Source: Cryomorphaceae bacterium
GTDB taxonomy: Bacteria > Bacteroidota > Bacteroidia > Flavobacteriales_D > Crocinitomicaceae
NCBI GenBank assembly: GCA_027490665.1
Contig: JAIXXP010000061.1
Location: 1 to 36,922, forward strand
Direction of reading: 5' to 3'
DNA length: 36,922 nucleotides
Positions within the stretch are counted from its first letter, which is position 1. Each line of letters begins with the position of its first letter. The position numbers were made by a program, and so were the translations under genes. Positions 8,013-17,791 of this stretch are shown piece after piece. The notes beneath the pieces are model-generated. The model saw nothing but the letters and a program-made list of their open reading frames with translations, did no database searches and had not been told where the DNA came from.

Positions 8013-9242
8013 TTATTCAGCCTTGTACTTTTGACGGTATTTGAGGTAGAGTTGCTCCTGAAAGTTAGTGGTAGAAACCAACCTTCCATCGACAAGAATT
8101 GTGGTCAGTTGATTGGTACGCATGTCTAATGCGGGGCCTTTTGATACAAAGAAAGTTGCTTTTTTACCGGACTCGAGTGTGCCGTAGTCTTTGTCTATGC
8201 CCATGATTTGACAAACGCTGAGAGACACACTTTTTAAAGCCTCTTCAGCGGTTAGTCCATATGCCATTGTTGTCCCGGCCTGAAAAGGTAAATTTCTAGT
8301 ATTCATCGGCTGCATGTCACCATCGTTTTGGATGCAGAACGGAATGCCTTGTGCCTTAAGCAAAGACGGCATTTGATAAGGTAAAAAAGTGAGGTCGTCT
8401 TCTCTGCTTGGCAAACTGTGCAGACGAGAAAGCATTATTGGAATTTTGGAGTCGCGTAATTTGGCACCCACTAAATGAGCATCTCGGCCACCCACAATAA
8501 CAGGAAATGCCAATTGAAAGCTGGCCGCAAAATCAATGATATCGACGATTTGCTGTATAGATTCTGCATGGATATACACGCGTTTATTGCCAACAAAACA
8601 AGCTTTCATGGCTTCCAAACGAAGGTCTGAAACTTGGTCATCGCGGTCTGTTGCATAAGTTTTGGCCAATTCAAAAAAGGAATAAATATCGCGTTTTTGA
8701 GCTGCGTAATTTTTGGGGTCGTAGGGCCAGTTGAGGTGGATGCCGTCGTCGGCCAAAACAGTGGCATCTTCCCAGTTCCAGCCGCTGAGTTTCATGACAG
8801 CAGAGCTCCCGGAGATCCAGCCACCACGAGGAGTAGCCTGAACCAAAAGCACGCCATTTGTGCGGGTAGTCTCGACGACTTTAGACTCCACGTTATAGGC
8901 TACTTGAGCGCGCACGTGAGGATTCCAGTCGCCAACATCGTTGAAATCACGGGTGGCGCGCACAGCATCGATTTCTGTAAGGCCTAGAGTGTTGTTGGCA
9001 GAAACCAAACTCGGGTAAAAATGCTGACCATCACAATTAATGATGGTATCCCAATCTTGTTTTGCAAAAGTTTGGGTCAAGGAGTTTTTGACAAATGCGA
9101 TACGGTCATTGACTACGCCAATTGCGGCCGACTCTAGGACATTTCCGTTGCCGATATGAGCTGTTCCGTGCAACAACAAGATGCGTTGGGCACTGAGGGT
9201 TGCACTCCAGATGAATGCAAAGAAAAATAAGGTAGCTTTCAT
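8013..9242 (-). CDS. Secreted amidohydrolase-family protein, metal site degenerate
   Basis: 409 aa from the ATG at 9242. The frame extends 32 codons further up, but that part overlaps the upstream gene, while 9242 gives a clean signal peptide (MKATLFFFAFIWSATLSAQ). The body has the amidohydrolase layout: an N-terminal beta-sandwich strand set, a TIM-barrel region, and the closing GLTAEEALKSVSLSVCQIMG and GTLESGKKATFFV signature. The first metal motif HxH after the YPS turn is absent (YPSLVSANNTLG), although later His positions (YIHAES, GGRDAH) remain. It starts one base after the stop of the two-domain homologue, hence the same operon. Possibly a structural partner of that protein rather than an enzyme by itself. 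Confidence 0.8.
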   Translation of the reverse strand: MKATLFFFAFIWSATLSAQRILLLHGTAHIGNGNVLESAAIGVVNDRIAFVKNSLTQTFAKQDWDTIINCDGQHFYPSLVSANNTLGLTEIDAVRATRDFNDVGDWNPHVRAQVAYNVESKVVETTRTNGVLLVQATPRGGWISGSSAVMKLSGWNWEDATVLADDGIHLNWPYDPKNYAAQKRDIYSFFELAKTYATDRDDQVSDLRLEAMKACFVGNKRVYIHAESIQQIVDIIDFAASFQLAFPVIVGGRDAHLVGAKLRDSKIPIMLSRLHSLPSREDDLTFLPYQMPSLLKAQGIPFCIQNDGDMQPMNTRNLPFQAGTTMAYGLTAEEALKSVSLSVCQIMGIDKDYGTLESGKKATFFVSKGPALDMRTNQLTTILVDGRLVSTTNFQEQLYLKYRQKYKAE

Positions 9243-9243
9243 G

Positions 9244-12200
9244 TCAATGGGAGTTTTCAGATTCAGTAGCTTCTTCGCCAAGTGTGTCGCAATGGTAATG
9301 TTTCTTAGCTTTCTTTTGCGGCGTTTTTGTCGCTTCACCTCTTTCGCTGGCGGCGAGCATGAGGCTTAAAATGCGCACGCGTTCTTGTTCGATTTGCTGT
9401 TGTTTTTGCGCCTGTCCAGCTTCTTCATAATAGACAACACCATCGATCATGGTCAGGGAGACGCGCGCTTCTATGCTCAGCGGGTTGGCGGTCCAGAGGA
9501 CGAGGTCGGCTGCCTTACCCGCCTTGACACTTCCCATTTCTGAATCTAGATGAAGCGTTTTTGCAGGATTCAGGGTAACGAGTTTCCATGCTTGCTCTTC
9601 GGAAAGACCTCCATATTTGACAGTTTTTGCAGCCTCTTGATTGAGCCTGCGGCCCATTTCGGCGTCGTCAGAATTGATACAAACCAAGACACCTTGTTCG
9701 GCCATGAGTGCTGCATTGTAAGGAATAGCGTCATTGACTTCGAATTTGTAAGCCCACCAATCTGAAAAGGTGGAGCCTGCAACACCGTGTTTGTTCATTT
9801 TATCGGCAACTTTATAGCCTTCCAAAATATGTGTAAATGTATTGATTCTAAAACCCATAGAGTCTGCAACGTGCATGAGCATGTTGATCTCGGATTGAAT
9901 GTAGGAATGGCAAGTAATAAAGCGCTCTGAACGCAGAATTTCAGCCAATACTTCAAGCTCTAAATCCACTCTAGGTGCTACTTTTGTTTTTCCTGATTTA
10001 AAGGCATCCCACTCTTTTTGATAAGCTTTGGCGCGGTAAAATCCGTCGTAAAAAACTTGCTCAACGCCCATGCGTGTTTGCGGAAAACGGACTGTATTGA
10101 AATCGCCCCAATTGGCCTGCTTTACGTTTTCACCAAGTGCGCATTTGATGAATTTAGGCGCATTATCGATGAGCATTTCATCAGGTGTTACGCCCCACTT
10201 GAATTTGATAAGCGCTGACTGACCTCCAATAGGATTGGCAGATCCATGTAACAATTGTGCTGCAGTGACACCTCCGGCTAATTGTCGGTAAATGTCGATG
10301 TCGTCCGGATTAACGACGTCTGCAATGCTTACCTCAGCGGTGATCGCTTGCCCACCTTCATTGACGCCTTTTGAAATTGCTAGATGAGAATGTTCGTCGA
10401 TGATGCCTGAAGTGAGATGAAGACCTGCGGCATCTATTACTCTAGCACCAGCTGGTGCGCTCAGCTGCTGGCGGCTTACTTCTTTGATTTTGCCATCGAC
10501 GACGAGTACATCGGCGCCCTTGACAATACCTTCTTTCTCGTTGGTCCAAACCGTTGCATTTTTGAAGAGAATTGTTTGAGCAGTGGCTTTTGCCGAAGCG
10601 CCAAAAGCCATATTTGGAAACCAAACCTGACCATAAGAGGTGGAGTCTGATTTAAGTGCAACGGGCGCAGGTTTTGGTGTGGCCTGTTGCTGAATAGCGC
10701 TCCAATGAAACCAAGCGCCTTTTGCGTCGGTGCCCTCCCCTTCTAATACCATCCCGTTTTTTAAAACCTTTGCATGAAGTTGAATCAGCTGTGGGTTCGT
10801 TGTTCCGATAGAAATAAACTGGATGGCAACATCTTGTTGTTTGAGCACGATGTTGGCTTTGGTTGAAAGGGTGTCAGTTGGTGTTTTGTACACAACCTTT
10901 CCTAGTGGTTTGTCTGGTGACCCACTGACTACCAATTCATAGGTGGTATCGGGAAGTTTAACGAAGTATGTACCAATTAGGTTGGTTGGGTTCTGCGCTT
11001 TCCAATAACGCGCTTCACCAAGATTCCAGGTTTCCAATAATTGCGCTTCAAAAGCAAAGGGGTCTGCACTAAACACTGAGAAACTCGCGTGCTTACCAGC
11101 TTCTAGGGTGCCAACCTGAGCACCAAGTCCAACCCAGTTGGCCGGAACCGTAGTTAGTGCAGCCATTGCATCGCTTGCCGAAAGCCCACGTGCAATTGTT
11201 TTGCGCAACGCCGTCCAAAATTGATCGGCATTTTTTAGTCCATATGTTGTAAATGCGATGTCAAGGCCCGCTTTTTTGAGCAACATGGCATTACTTGGTG
11301 CAAGCTCCCAATGTTTGAGTTCAGAAAGCGGAATTTCTCGCGCTAAATAAGGGTCATTCACTTCAAATGCCTCCGGAAAAGTGAGCGGTAATACCAAATG
11401 TGCATTTAGCTCTTTTAAATCGCTAGCGATGTTATATTCATTTCCGGAGCCAATAAATAGGAAATTGGTTTTGAACTCCTTGGCGATTTTTTGAGCGCGT
11501 AGGATTTCCCATTTGTCTTCGGTTTTGAAGAAGGTAGGTAGTTTAGACAATGTCTCCCATTCTGACAAAGAAACTGAAAAAGGCAAATTTGCTTTATTCT
11601 TGCTGTAGTAATCGAGGTCGTAAAGTGCCTGACGCAGCAACGCAATTGAGCCCATTTGGGAAGACGGATAGGTTTGATTGCTCGCCCCTTTTGAAAAAGA
11701 AAAAACTTGGGCCGCTTTTGCCGAAATAATTTGTTGGTGCACCTCTTCTTGGCCGAGCGCCACAAAAGCTGCGCTTCCGCGTACAACACCATCCATGTGG
11801 TGGGTAAGTGCAAAACCAAAACCAGCTTGCTGTAATTGGTCTGTGCTGTTGTCGACTAATTTGAATGCACTTGCGGCGGTTAGCTCCGGATGTACGGCTT
11901 CGTTCCAATAATATGCGCCCTCTTTATTACTTTCCAATTGTGGTCTCCAACCGTTGTTTTTAAAAGTAACTGGGTCGAGGCCCACACTAGAATAGAGATC
12001 GATAAATGAAGGAACGAGGACTTTCCCTGTGTAGTCGAGTGCAACTGCGCCATCTTGCTTGAGGTTTTTTCCGACCTGAACAATTTTACCATCTTGCATT
12101 AGCAAGTCGCAATCTGCAAGTGTTTGACCAGGCTTGACCATAATAGTGGCATGCTGTAGCATTACAAATTTAGGTTCGGATGCCTTGAGGCCATTTTCTG

Positions 12201-12270
12201 GTCCAAATTGCGCATGCAATTCAAGAGAAAATAACGCGCCGAATAGAAATAGAATATAGCGTGCTTTCAT
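9244..12270 (-). CDS. Two-domain secreted amidohydrolase-family protein; only the second domain has metal ligands
   Basis: 1008 aa. Signal peptide at 1-21 (ends LELHAQ). Domain 1 (about 35-430) is an amidohydrolase fold with the HxH site lost (VPSFIDLYSSVG) but the closing LEAGKHASFSVFSADP retained. A beta-rich linker follows (about 435-565). Domain 2 (about 570-985) keeps the imidazolonepropionase/dipeptidase-type site: HSH near 626-628, then CHSY, THILEG and INSDD, and ends with GSVKAGKAADLVLW. Such enzymes hydrolyse amide or peptide bonds with one or two metals; the substrate is not readable. The C-terminal tail is basic and His/Glu-rich (KTPQKKAKKHYH). The downstream single-domain homologue starts one base after its stop. 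No partner pathway genes are adjacent. Confidence 0.85.
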   Translation of the reverse strand: MKARYILFLFGALFSLELHAQFGPENGLKASEPKFVMLQHATIMVKPGQTLADCDLLMQDGKIVQVGKNLKQDGAVALDYTGKVLVPSFIDLYSSVGLDPVTFKNNGWRPQLESNKEGAYYWNEAVHPELTAASAFKLVDNSTDQLQQAGFGFALTHHMDGVVRGSAAFVALGQEEVHQQIISAKAAQVFSFSKGASNQTYPSSQMGSIALLRQALYDLDYYSKNKANLPFSVSLSEWETLSKLPTFFKTEDKWEILRAQKIAKEFKTNFLFIGSGNEYNIASDLKELNAHLVLPLTFPEAFEVNDPYLAREIPLSELKHWELAPSNAMLLKKAGLDIAFTTYGLKNADQFWTALRKTIARGLSASDAMAALTTVPANWVGLGAQVGTLEAGKHASFSVFSADPFAFEAQLLETWNLGEARYWKAQNPTNLIGTYFVKLPDTTYELVVSGSPDKPLGKVVYKTPTDTLSTKANIVLKQQDVAIQFISIGTTNPQLIQLHAKVLKNGMVLEGEGTDAKGAWFHWSAIQQQATPKPAPVALKSDSTSYGQVWFPNMAFGASAKATAQTILFKNATVWTNEKEGIVKGADVLVVDGKIKEVSRQQLSAPAGARVIDAAGLHLTSGIIDEHSHLAISKGVNEGGQAITAEVSIADVVNPDDIDIYRQLAGGVTAAQLLHGSANPIGGQSALIKFKWGVTPDEMLIDNAPKFIKCALGENVKQANWGDFNTVRFPQTRMGVEQVFYDGFYRAKAYQKEWDAFKSGKTKVAPRVDLELEVLAEILRSERFITCHSYIQSEINMLMHVADSMGFRINTFTHILEGYKVADKMNKHGVAGSTFSDWWAYKFEVNDAIPYNAALMAEQGVLVCINSDDAEMGRRLNQEAAKTVKYGGLSEEQAWKLVTLNPAKTLHLDSEMGSVKAGKAADLVLWTANPLSIEARVSLTMIDGVVYYEEAGQAQKQQQIEQERVRILSLMLAASERGEATKTPQKKAKKHYHCDTLGEEATESENSH

Positions 12271-12314
12271 AGGGTGTGAAAATACAAATTCTTAAAGAAA
12301 CTGAGGTGGCGTAT

Positions 12315-12992
12315 TTAAACTATTGGTACATATTTCAGTGCCTCTCTTCGCGCCAAGCCAAGCAAATTTTCAGACTCCACTACGTATCGTACCCAATCAG
12401 GATTCCATTTAGAGACCTCCCGCAAAGACCAACCGATTGCCTTCTGGATAAAAAATTCTTTATTCCATTTAAAGGTATGTATGTAGTATTGCAACAATTC
12501 TAAGTTCGTTTGCTGCTTATATTTGAGTTGATGGATGAGGAGTGTGCGGTGCAACCAAAAATTAGCAGAAGACTCCCACTCTTGAGCCAATTCTGAAAAT
12601 GCCGAAGGGAATTGACGTGCAAAATGGCCAACTGAATGAGCTGCTAATAAATCAAGGGAATCCCACCAAGTTTGATTGCTTAAAACAAAAGTAAAATGCT
12701 GCCCATCTGAAGACTGTGCATATTTTTTGTAGTTTGCCAATAAATGATCAATAGCAATGTATTGAACCTCTCGGTACGGGTTGACCCAACATTCATAAAT
12801 GAATTCCCAAGATTGCTCCGAACTCAGTTGCTGTAATTGTGGCTTGAATTGTTGAAAAATAGCCTTTCTTGGGCCAGACATGACACCGATGAAGGAAAAA
12901 TGATTTTTCATGTAAGCCTCCATTTGCTCAACGCGGATAGGGTCTTTGGCGTTTTCTAGAACGGATTGTATTTCTTGAACGAGTGCAATCAT
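12315..12992 (-). CDS. AlkD-like DNA alkylation repair (HEAT-like repeat) protein
   Basis: 225 aa from the ATG at 12992. An 18-codon upstream extension would run into the RNase P RNA gene and is rejected. The sequence fits the AlkD family of HEAT-like glycosylases: IRVEQMEAYMKNHFSFIGVMSGPRKA near the N-terminus, then paired helices with many Trp and Tyr (WWDSLDLLAAHSVGHFA, NFWLHRTLLIHQL, FFIQKAIGWSLREVSKWNPDWV). AlkD removes N3- and N7-alkylpurines without base flipping; several family members have other or no activity. The start codon lies 17 bp behind the 3' end of rnpB, directly after its T-rich tail, so expression may come from readthrough or a weak internal promoter (TATGATTTG on the minus strand at the rnpB 3' end). 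Confidence 0.85.
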   Translation of the reverse strand: MIALVQEIQSVLENAKDPIRVEQMEAYMKNHFSFIGVMSGPRKAIFQQFKPQLQQLSSEQSWEFIYECWVNPYREVQYIAIDHLLANYKKYAQSSDGQHFTFVLSNQTWWDSLDLLAAHSVGHFARQFPSAFSELAQEWESSANFWLHRTLLIHQLKYKQQTNLELLQYYIHTFKWNKEFFIQKAIGWSLREVSKWNPDWVRYVVESENLLGLARREALKYVPIV

Positions 12993-13008
12993 GCGAAAAA
13001 TAAAAAAT

Positions 13009-13386
13009 GGCAAATCATAAGCCGGGTTCTGTACCAGTTGCTGCACGCAGCGTTGGTGTCTATCATTTATCTAGCGCTGCACTCGCGCACAGCGTCCATC
13101 GACCTACCCTCCGAGACAGGCGAGCAGCCCGTTCTGCTTGCGCAGGCCTCGGTATATTTGGTCTTTCAGCTCGTAAGGTTTACCCTGCCAGTTGCATCAC
13201 TGCAACCGCGGTGAGCTCTTACCTCACCTTTTCACCTTTTCCTTGGCAAGCCAAGGTAGTTTGTTTTCTGCGGCACTAGCTGTACTGCAGCAATTCCTTG
13301 TTGCAGCCCTTCCCGTTAAGAAGTACGATGCTCTGTGCTGCCCGGACTTTCCTCTTTTCAAATGAAAAGCGATAGACTGATTTGCC
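13009..13386 (-). ncRNA. rnpB: RNase P RNA
   Basis: On the minus strand the conserved 5' P4 region GAGGAAAGTCCGGGC lies at 13354-13340 and the 3' P4/J region ACAGAACCCGGCTTAT near 13034-13018. The ends form a 9-bp P1 helix: GGCAAATCA (13386-13378) with TGATTTGCC (13017-13009). A length of about 378 nt and the general layout fit bacterial type A RNase P RNA. A TTTTTTATTTTT tract follows P1, which may act as terminator. The catalytic RNA matures the 5' ends of tRNAs. Exact ends are inferred from P1. Confidence 0.95.
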
Positions 13387-13390
13387 GCCG

Positions 13391-13398
13391 TAAAGGTA
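13391..13398 (-). promoter_or_regulatory. -7 element of rnpB
   Basis: TACCTTTA on the minus strand (one mismatch to TAnnTTTG) ends 4 nt before the first P1 base, so it places the transcript start at the rnpB 5' end. It lies directly behind the stop codon of the T9SS cargo gene. Confidence 0.55.
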
Positions 13399-14487
13399 TT
13401 AAAGTTTAACGAGCTTTTTGTGAAGTACACCATTGGAGGTGTGAATACTCAAGGTATAGGTTCCTGTGGGAAGTTCAGAAATGTCAAAGTAGCCCTGTGT
13501 TGCTGCATTTTTGTGTGTCAAAACGATTTGACCATTCAAATTCAGGACTTCTATGTAGTCAAAAGGTGTTGAACTTTTGAAAAAGCACCATTCTGAGGCT
13601 GGATTCGGATAAATATCCACGGAAAAATTGGCTTCGGGTAAACCAGCGTCTAAGCCTAGGTATACATCTTGGTATTCTATCGTTGCCGCGCCTCCGGTCT
13701 GGCCAAAACCACCAACAGTGGCACGCACTAAACATTCTTTTTTATCGGTTGTCCACCATTCGTATGCTGTGGTTGTAAAACTTGGCGGTGCAAACCACGA
13801 GCCCGTACCAAAGAAAGTTTGGTAAATGGAATCGTTCTCTGTAATGTCGTGGCGAATGCGCAACGCATTGAAAGTGCCAAGTGGCGTAGTGATACTTCCC
13901 CAGCCGTCTACGATAGAGCTGCGTTGGCGATGCTGGATGAATTTGATGTCAGTTGCAGGGTTCAAATCGATGTAGGTATATCCTCTTGATGAGTAAGTAT
14001 CATTGAAATTGAGCGGTAATTCATAGCGCGTCTCGATGGTATCTGATTTAAATGGCACGCCTTGCCCCTGCACGTCAATGGAATAACCAATACTATTGAT
14101 TTGAGTACTCGTGCGACGGGTGTATTGACTTAAATTGGAAAGTTCGATGGGCAAGAATGCGGAGAATTGGTCGATAGGAAGATCGTTGGTTAAATTGAAA
14201 TAGGTGGCTTTGTATGGCGTGGATGCAATTGGGCCGTAGGTCGCAATGATGAGGATTGACCCAAAGCCGATGGGGTTGTAGTTGATCAGCGTTTGGCTTT
14301 GAGCGGTGAGTTGGGAGAAATCCCAGGTGGCATTTGGACCAGTGTTTTGTAAATCTATGGAAAAAGGGTTGGCTAGGCTCATGCGAACGGTATCGTTGGC
14401 GGTAGCGAAGTCGTTGACTTGAATGGTGATTTGAGCAAGTGTGGAACTTGCTAGACCAAAAAAGATGCTGAAAATGAATGTTTTCAT
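13399..14487 (-). CDS. T9SS type A sorting domain-containing secreted protein
   Basis: 362 aa. Signal peptide at 1-18 (ends SSTLAQ). The body (about 20-280) is beta-rich, Asn/Thr-rich and has no recognised enzymatic motif. The last 75 residues are a type A T9SS signal: VDIYPNPASEW, then the strands YIEVLNLNGQIVL, YFDISELPTGTYTLSI and the basic end LHKKLVKL. The protein should cross the outer membrane by T9SS, the signal being removed by PorU, and stay on the surface or be released. A TAAATTTG element (14504-14511, minus) lies 16 nt upstream. Its stop codon touches the rnpB promoter. Function of the body is unknown. Confidence 0.88.
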   Translation of the reverse strand: MKTFIFSIFFGLASSTLAQITIQVNDFATANDTVRMSLANPFSIDLQNTGPNATWDFSQLTAQSQTLINYNPIGFGSILIIATYGPIASTPYKATYFNLTNDLPIDQFSAFLPIELSNLSQYTRRTSTQINSIGYSIDVQGQGVPFKSDTIETRYELPLNFNDTYSSRGYTYIDLNPATDIKFIQHRQRSSIVDGWGSITTPLGTFNALRIRHDITENDSIYQTFFGTGSWFAPPSFTTTAYEWWTTDKKECLVRATVGGFGQTGGAATIEYQDVYLGLDAGLPEANFSVDIYPNPASEWCFFKSSTPFDYIEVLNLNGQIVLTHKNAATQGYFDISELPTGTYTLSIHTSNGVLHKKLVKL

Positions 14488-14503
14488 AGAAAAGTTTGAA
14501 ACC

Positions 14504-14511
14504 CAAATTTA
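14504..14511 (-). promoter_or_regulatory. -7 element of the T9SS cargo gene
   Basis: TAAATTTG on the minus strand, perfect consensus, 16 nt before the ATG at 14487. It shares a 61-bp divergent region with the helicase promoter. Confidence 0.6.
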
Positions 14512-14536
14512 GGTTTTTTATTCGATGGAATGGTGC

Positions 14537-14544
14537 TAACTTTA
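14537..14544 (+). promoter_or_regulatory. -7-like element 4 nt before the helicase start
   Basis: TAACTTTA, then CGAC, then ATG. One mismatch to TAnnTTTG. Transcription would begin at or within a base or two of the start codon (leaderless). Confidence 0.5.
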
Positions 14545-14548
14545 CGAC

Positions 14549-17500
14549 ATGTCGGCTTTGGTTCAGGAATTTCTGCAAACATGGGAGTCTGAGTTGTTGC
14601 AACTTAGGCCCAATGACCCCTTGATCGACCTCACCGGGGCAACATATGTTTGCTCAGAACACGAACTTTGGGACGGCAACGCAAACGGACGACAATTACT
14701 CAAAGAGTTCAAACGCATTGAGCGCGAAAGAGGCGTTTTAGCAATGGTCAAATTCGAAGGTTTGCTCACTTGGAAGAAAGGTGATAAAATCATTAAAACG
14801 CCTGTTTTTTTACATGAATGTATAGGTTTCAATAGTCAAAAAGAAAAAGTTGAATTTGAGCAAACTTCTTTTCTCAATCCGTTCCTGCTACTAGAAGTGA
14901 GAAAAGCCCTAAAACTAGATTTCCAAGATGAAGAACGAACTGAAGTCATTGCCCAATTACTAAACACAGCTCTTTTTTCGCTCTATGAACCTATAGAGGG
15001 CCTTGCCAACTTGCACCCGCAGCGCTACGAACTGCGCAAAGAATGGGAAGCCTTAAAACAAGCATCCTATTTCTCAGCAGCACTTCATCAAATCATTGGC
15101 GATGTTGAATCAGTTGAAGAAAAAGAACAAGAAGTTTTTGTTTCAAACCAAATAGGCCCATTAGATCCTGATCAACGTTCAGCAGTAGCTCAGGCTGAAG
15201 TCAGTTCTACTGTCATATATGGCCCGCCAGGAACGGGAAAATCAGTTGTGCTAAGTACGATTATGGCGCAAGCCCTTGACAAAGGGCAAAGTGCATTAGT
15301 TGTGTCTGACAAACCTGTTGCGCTAGAAGTATTGGTAGGTAAAATGGCGCCAAACCAACTCGATCAATTTTGTGTTTTATTGCCCGACTCCCAAACCTTA
15401 GCGCCTTTCTACAAAAGATTGCAGCAGCAATTTGAGCATTTACTACAGTCGACAAAACCAGAAACAGCACAATTTCAAAATGAGTTTTTAGCTCAAAAAT
15501 ATTGGACACAACGCAGGCAAATCGAAAAGCAGACAGGCCTTCCTTTTCACCAATTGCGCACTCATTTTGAACCCGCCAACATCGCAAACGTCAGGCCTAC
15601 AAAAAGGTGGGAAAATTGGTTATTACACCAAAAGAAAATCGAACAAATCGATGCGGACACAAGAAAAACACTTGGGCTGCTTCAACAGTATTGGCAAGAA
15701 GCAAGTGTGCATGCGTTAGACAATGATTGGGCACAGTGGAACTCCTTGTATAATGAACTAAACACCAAACAAGAACTTCAATCTATAGGCGAACTTCAGT
15801 TATTTGTAGCACAAAGTTTGCGCTGTGTACAATTTCAAGCGGGCTTGTACCAAACCTATGGCGTTCTCCTAGATAAAGAACCTGAGGTCCATCTCAAACG
15901 GCTCCAACAATACCAGCAAATAAATGCAAAACAAGCTCATCTTCTTGAAGCACTGCAGGTTTGGAAACAACTTCCAACGCTAACAGAATGGGAAGTATTG
16001 CTAGAAGCTGCAAATGCAAGTGGTTGGTTGGCCAAACGCAAATGGCGGAATCTTGAGAAAAATTGGCTGAGATTACCTGGCTTGGAACTCAAAGTGCTCG
16101 AAAATAACTTGAAAAAATACTGGCGAAGTCAAGAACAGAAAGCCCAAATTATTGAAAAATTTGCCAATTTAGGTATTGCTGACTTAGAAGCAGCCTCAGG
16201 CTTACTCATTCCCCTTCTCAAACAACACAATAGTGAGATTTGGAGCTGGTACAGATCGCTAAACTCGTCTGAAATTCAATACTATTGCCAATACCATCAA
16301 ACTGCGTATCAATTCCAACAATTACAACATCAGTTATTTACACCACGAGCAACTGATTTAAAACTTCTCCAACATACCATTGCGGCTAAAATCAATTGGC
16401 TCATTGAAAATCATTCGTTTCTACAGCAAATTCCATTTGAACTTTGGGAAGACCTCACGGACTTGAAACAGTTACAACAAGACCTTCGCAACGAATTTTG
16501 GGCAGATCTCCGATATAACTTTCCAGCACTTTATGCGCAAACTGCTTCACAAATAAGACCGCTCATTGAAGAAGATTTAAACAAAGAAGCTGCCATTTGG
16601 GGGCAAAACGCAAGGCAACTGATAGCCAAGCAATTTCAAAATTTCCATGACCTACAGCAATTGTTAGTTGCCCCATTGCAACAGCTAACGGCCGAGCAAA
16701 AGGCGCAGCGTCAAAATTTGCGAAAAGGGAAAGCCATTCTTGTCAAAGAAATGGCCAAAACAAGGCAGCATCTCAGCATTGCTGCACTATTTGAAAGTCA
16801 TGCAGCACCTTGGTTACGTGCTATTTTCCCAATCTGGCTTTCCACGCCAACTGCCTTAGCTAAGCGTTTGCCAATGCAACAGGCCTTATTTGATATCGGC
16901 ATTTTTGATGAAGCAAGCCAGTTGCCTTTGAGCCACGCGGTTGGGGCCTTGCAAAGAGTTACCAAGCTTGTTGTTGCCGGTGATCCGCAACAAATGCGAC
17001 CGCAATCGTATTTTGGACAAAGTGCCGAAGGTGTTGTTGACCTCCTGCATCAGGCAGCATTCTATCTTCCAAGAAAGCACTTACGCCACCACTACCGCAG
17101 CGAAGATCCAAGTCTTATCGCGTTCTCCAATCAACATTTTTATGACAACTCTTTAGTCGTTTGGCCCTCAAAAACCGACGCCAATAGCGGATTGTTTGAC
17201 CATTATATCCAGGATGGCTGCTACGAACAACAACAAAATAAGCGCGAAGCAAAGGCTGTTGCTAAACAATTAAAACATCAGCTTCAAAGTACTCAGAAAT
17301 TTGGCTTAGTTGCCTTTTCTGAAGCACAACTCAACTGTATTTATCAAGAATTAAGCGCTTCTGAACAGGCGCACCTCGAGCAGCGCATTCAAGAGCGCAG
17401 TGCTTTCTTTTTGGCTCTAGAGCAAGTCCAAGGCGAAGAATGTGAAATTCTTTTGATCAGTTTTGGCTATGCAAAAAATGAAGCGCAACAATTTAGCCTC

Positions 17501-17791
17501 AAGTTAGGTCCAATGACACAAGCACAAAGTGGAAGACGACTCAATGTTTTACTGACAAGAGCGCAAAAAGCCTTGCATTTTTACAGCAGTGTCCGCGCAG
17601 CTGATTTTCCTTCAAAGCGCAGTGCTGCAACCAATAAATTATGGGAATGGTTCGTCTTTTTAGAAACTAACAAGGTTACACAAACTACACATAGTGCCGA
17701 CGAACGCCTAGCAGCAGCAGCTGACTACCCTACTTTTCTGAATTATTATCGGGTGCTGAAGCAGCGTCAGACTTTGCCGAATCAGGTCTAG
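14549..17791 (+). CDS. Large superfamily 1 (UPF1/DNA2-like) helicase with an N-terminal DUF4011-like region
   Basis: 1080 aa. All main SF1 motifs are present: Walker A GPPGTGKS (about 225-232), Walker [11 protein letters not shown] (about 787-794), [50 protein letters not shown]. An insertion of roughly 550 residues, helical and rich in Q, L and W, separates motifs I and II. The N-terminal 130 residues ([35 protein letters not shown]) resemble the region named DUF4011 in related helicases; this is inference. Such proteins unwind DNA or RNA with 5'-3' polarity. No nuclease domain was recognised. Its last 62 bp overlap yidD tail to tail. Function may be repair or RNA handling; neighbours do not decide. 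Confidence 0.85.
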   Translation: MSALVQEFLQTWESELLQLRPNDPLIDLTGATYVCSEHELWDGNANGRQLLKEFKRIERERGVLAMVKFEGLLTWKKGDKIIKTPVFLHECIGFNSQKEKVEFEQTSFLNPFLLLEVRKALKLDFQDEERTEVIAQLLNTALFSLYEPIEGLANLHPQRYELRKEWEALKQASYFSAALHQIIGDVESVEEKEQEVFVSNQIGPLDPDQRSAVAQAEVSSTVIYGPPGTGKSVVLSTIMAQALDKGQSALVVSDKPVALEVLVGKMAPNQLDQFCVLLPDSQTLAPFYKRLQQQFEHLLQSTKPETAQFQNEFLAQKYWTQRRQIEKQTGLPFHQLRTHFEPANIANVRPTKRWENWLLHQKKIEQIDADTRKTLGLLQQYWQEASVHALDNDWAQWNSLYNELNTKQELQSIGELQLFVAQSLRCVQFQAGLYQTYGVLLDKEPEVHLKRLQQYQQINAKQAHLLEALQVWKQLPTLTEWEVLLEAANASGWLAKRKWRNLEKNWLRLPGLELKVLENNLKKYWRSQEQKAQIIEKFANLGIADLEAASGLLIPLLKQHNSEIWSWYRSLNSSEIQYYCQYHQTAYQFQQLQHQLFTPRATDLKLLQHTIAAKINWLIENHSFLQQIPFELWEDLTDLKQLQQDLRNEFWADLRYNFPALYAQTASQIRPLIEEDLNKEAAIWGQNARQLIAKQFQNFHDLQQLLVAPLQQLTAEQKAQRQNLRKGKAILVKEMAKTRQHLSIAALFESHAAPWLRAIFPIWLSTPTALAKRLPMQQALFDIGIFDEASQLPLSHAVGALQRVTKLVVAGDPQQMRPQSYFGQSAEGVVDLLHQAAFYLPRKHLRHHYRSEDPSLIAFSNQHFYDNSLVVWPSKTDANSGLFDHYIQDGCYEQQQNKREAKAVAKQLKHQLQSTQKFGLVAFSEAQLNCIYQELSASEQAHLEQRIQERSAFFLALEQVQGEECEILLISFGYAKNEAQQFSLKLGPMTQAQSGRRLNVLLTRAQKALHFYSSVRAADFPSKRSAATNKLWEWFVFLETNKVTQTTHSADERLAAAADYPTFLNYYRVLKQRQTLPNQV

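Noticed and set aside
9243..9338. 32-codon extension of the single-domain amidohydrolase
   Set aside because: It overlaps the upstream gene and would hide a clean signal peptide starting at 9242.
11415..11908. Two alternative frames of 134 and 104 codons on the minus strand
   Set aside because: Out-of-frame shadows of the two-domain amidohydrolase; low-complexity, basic and without motifs.
12993..13280. Frames across 12966-13433 on both strands
   Set aside because: They fall in the RNase P RNA gene and show no protein-like composition.
14093..14602. Minus-strand frame of 169 codons
   Set aside because: Shadow of the T9SS cargo gene: rich in His, Ser and Arg with no motif, and it crosses the divergent promoters.
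14549..17791. Helicase as part of an anti-phage system
   Set aside because: No nuclease, methylase, Sir2, TIR or other defence partner is adjacent; neighbours are yidD and cell-wall genes, and composition matches the surroundings.
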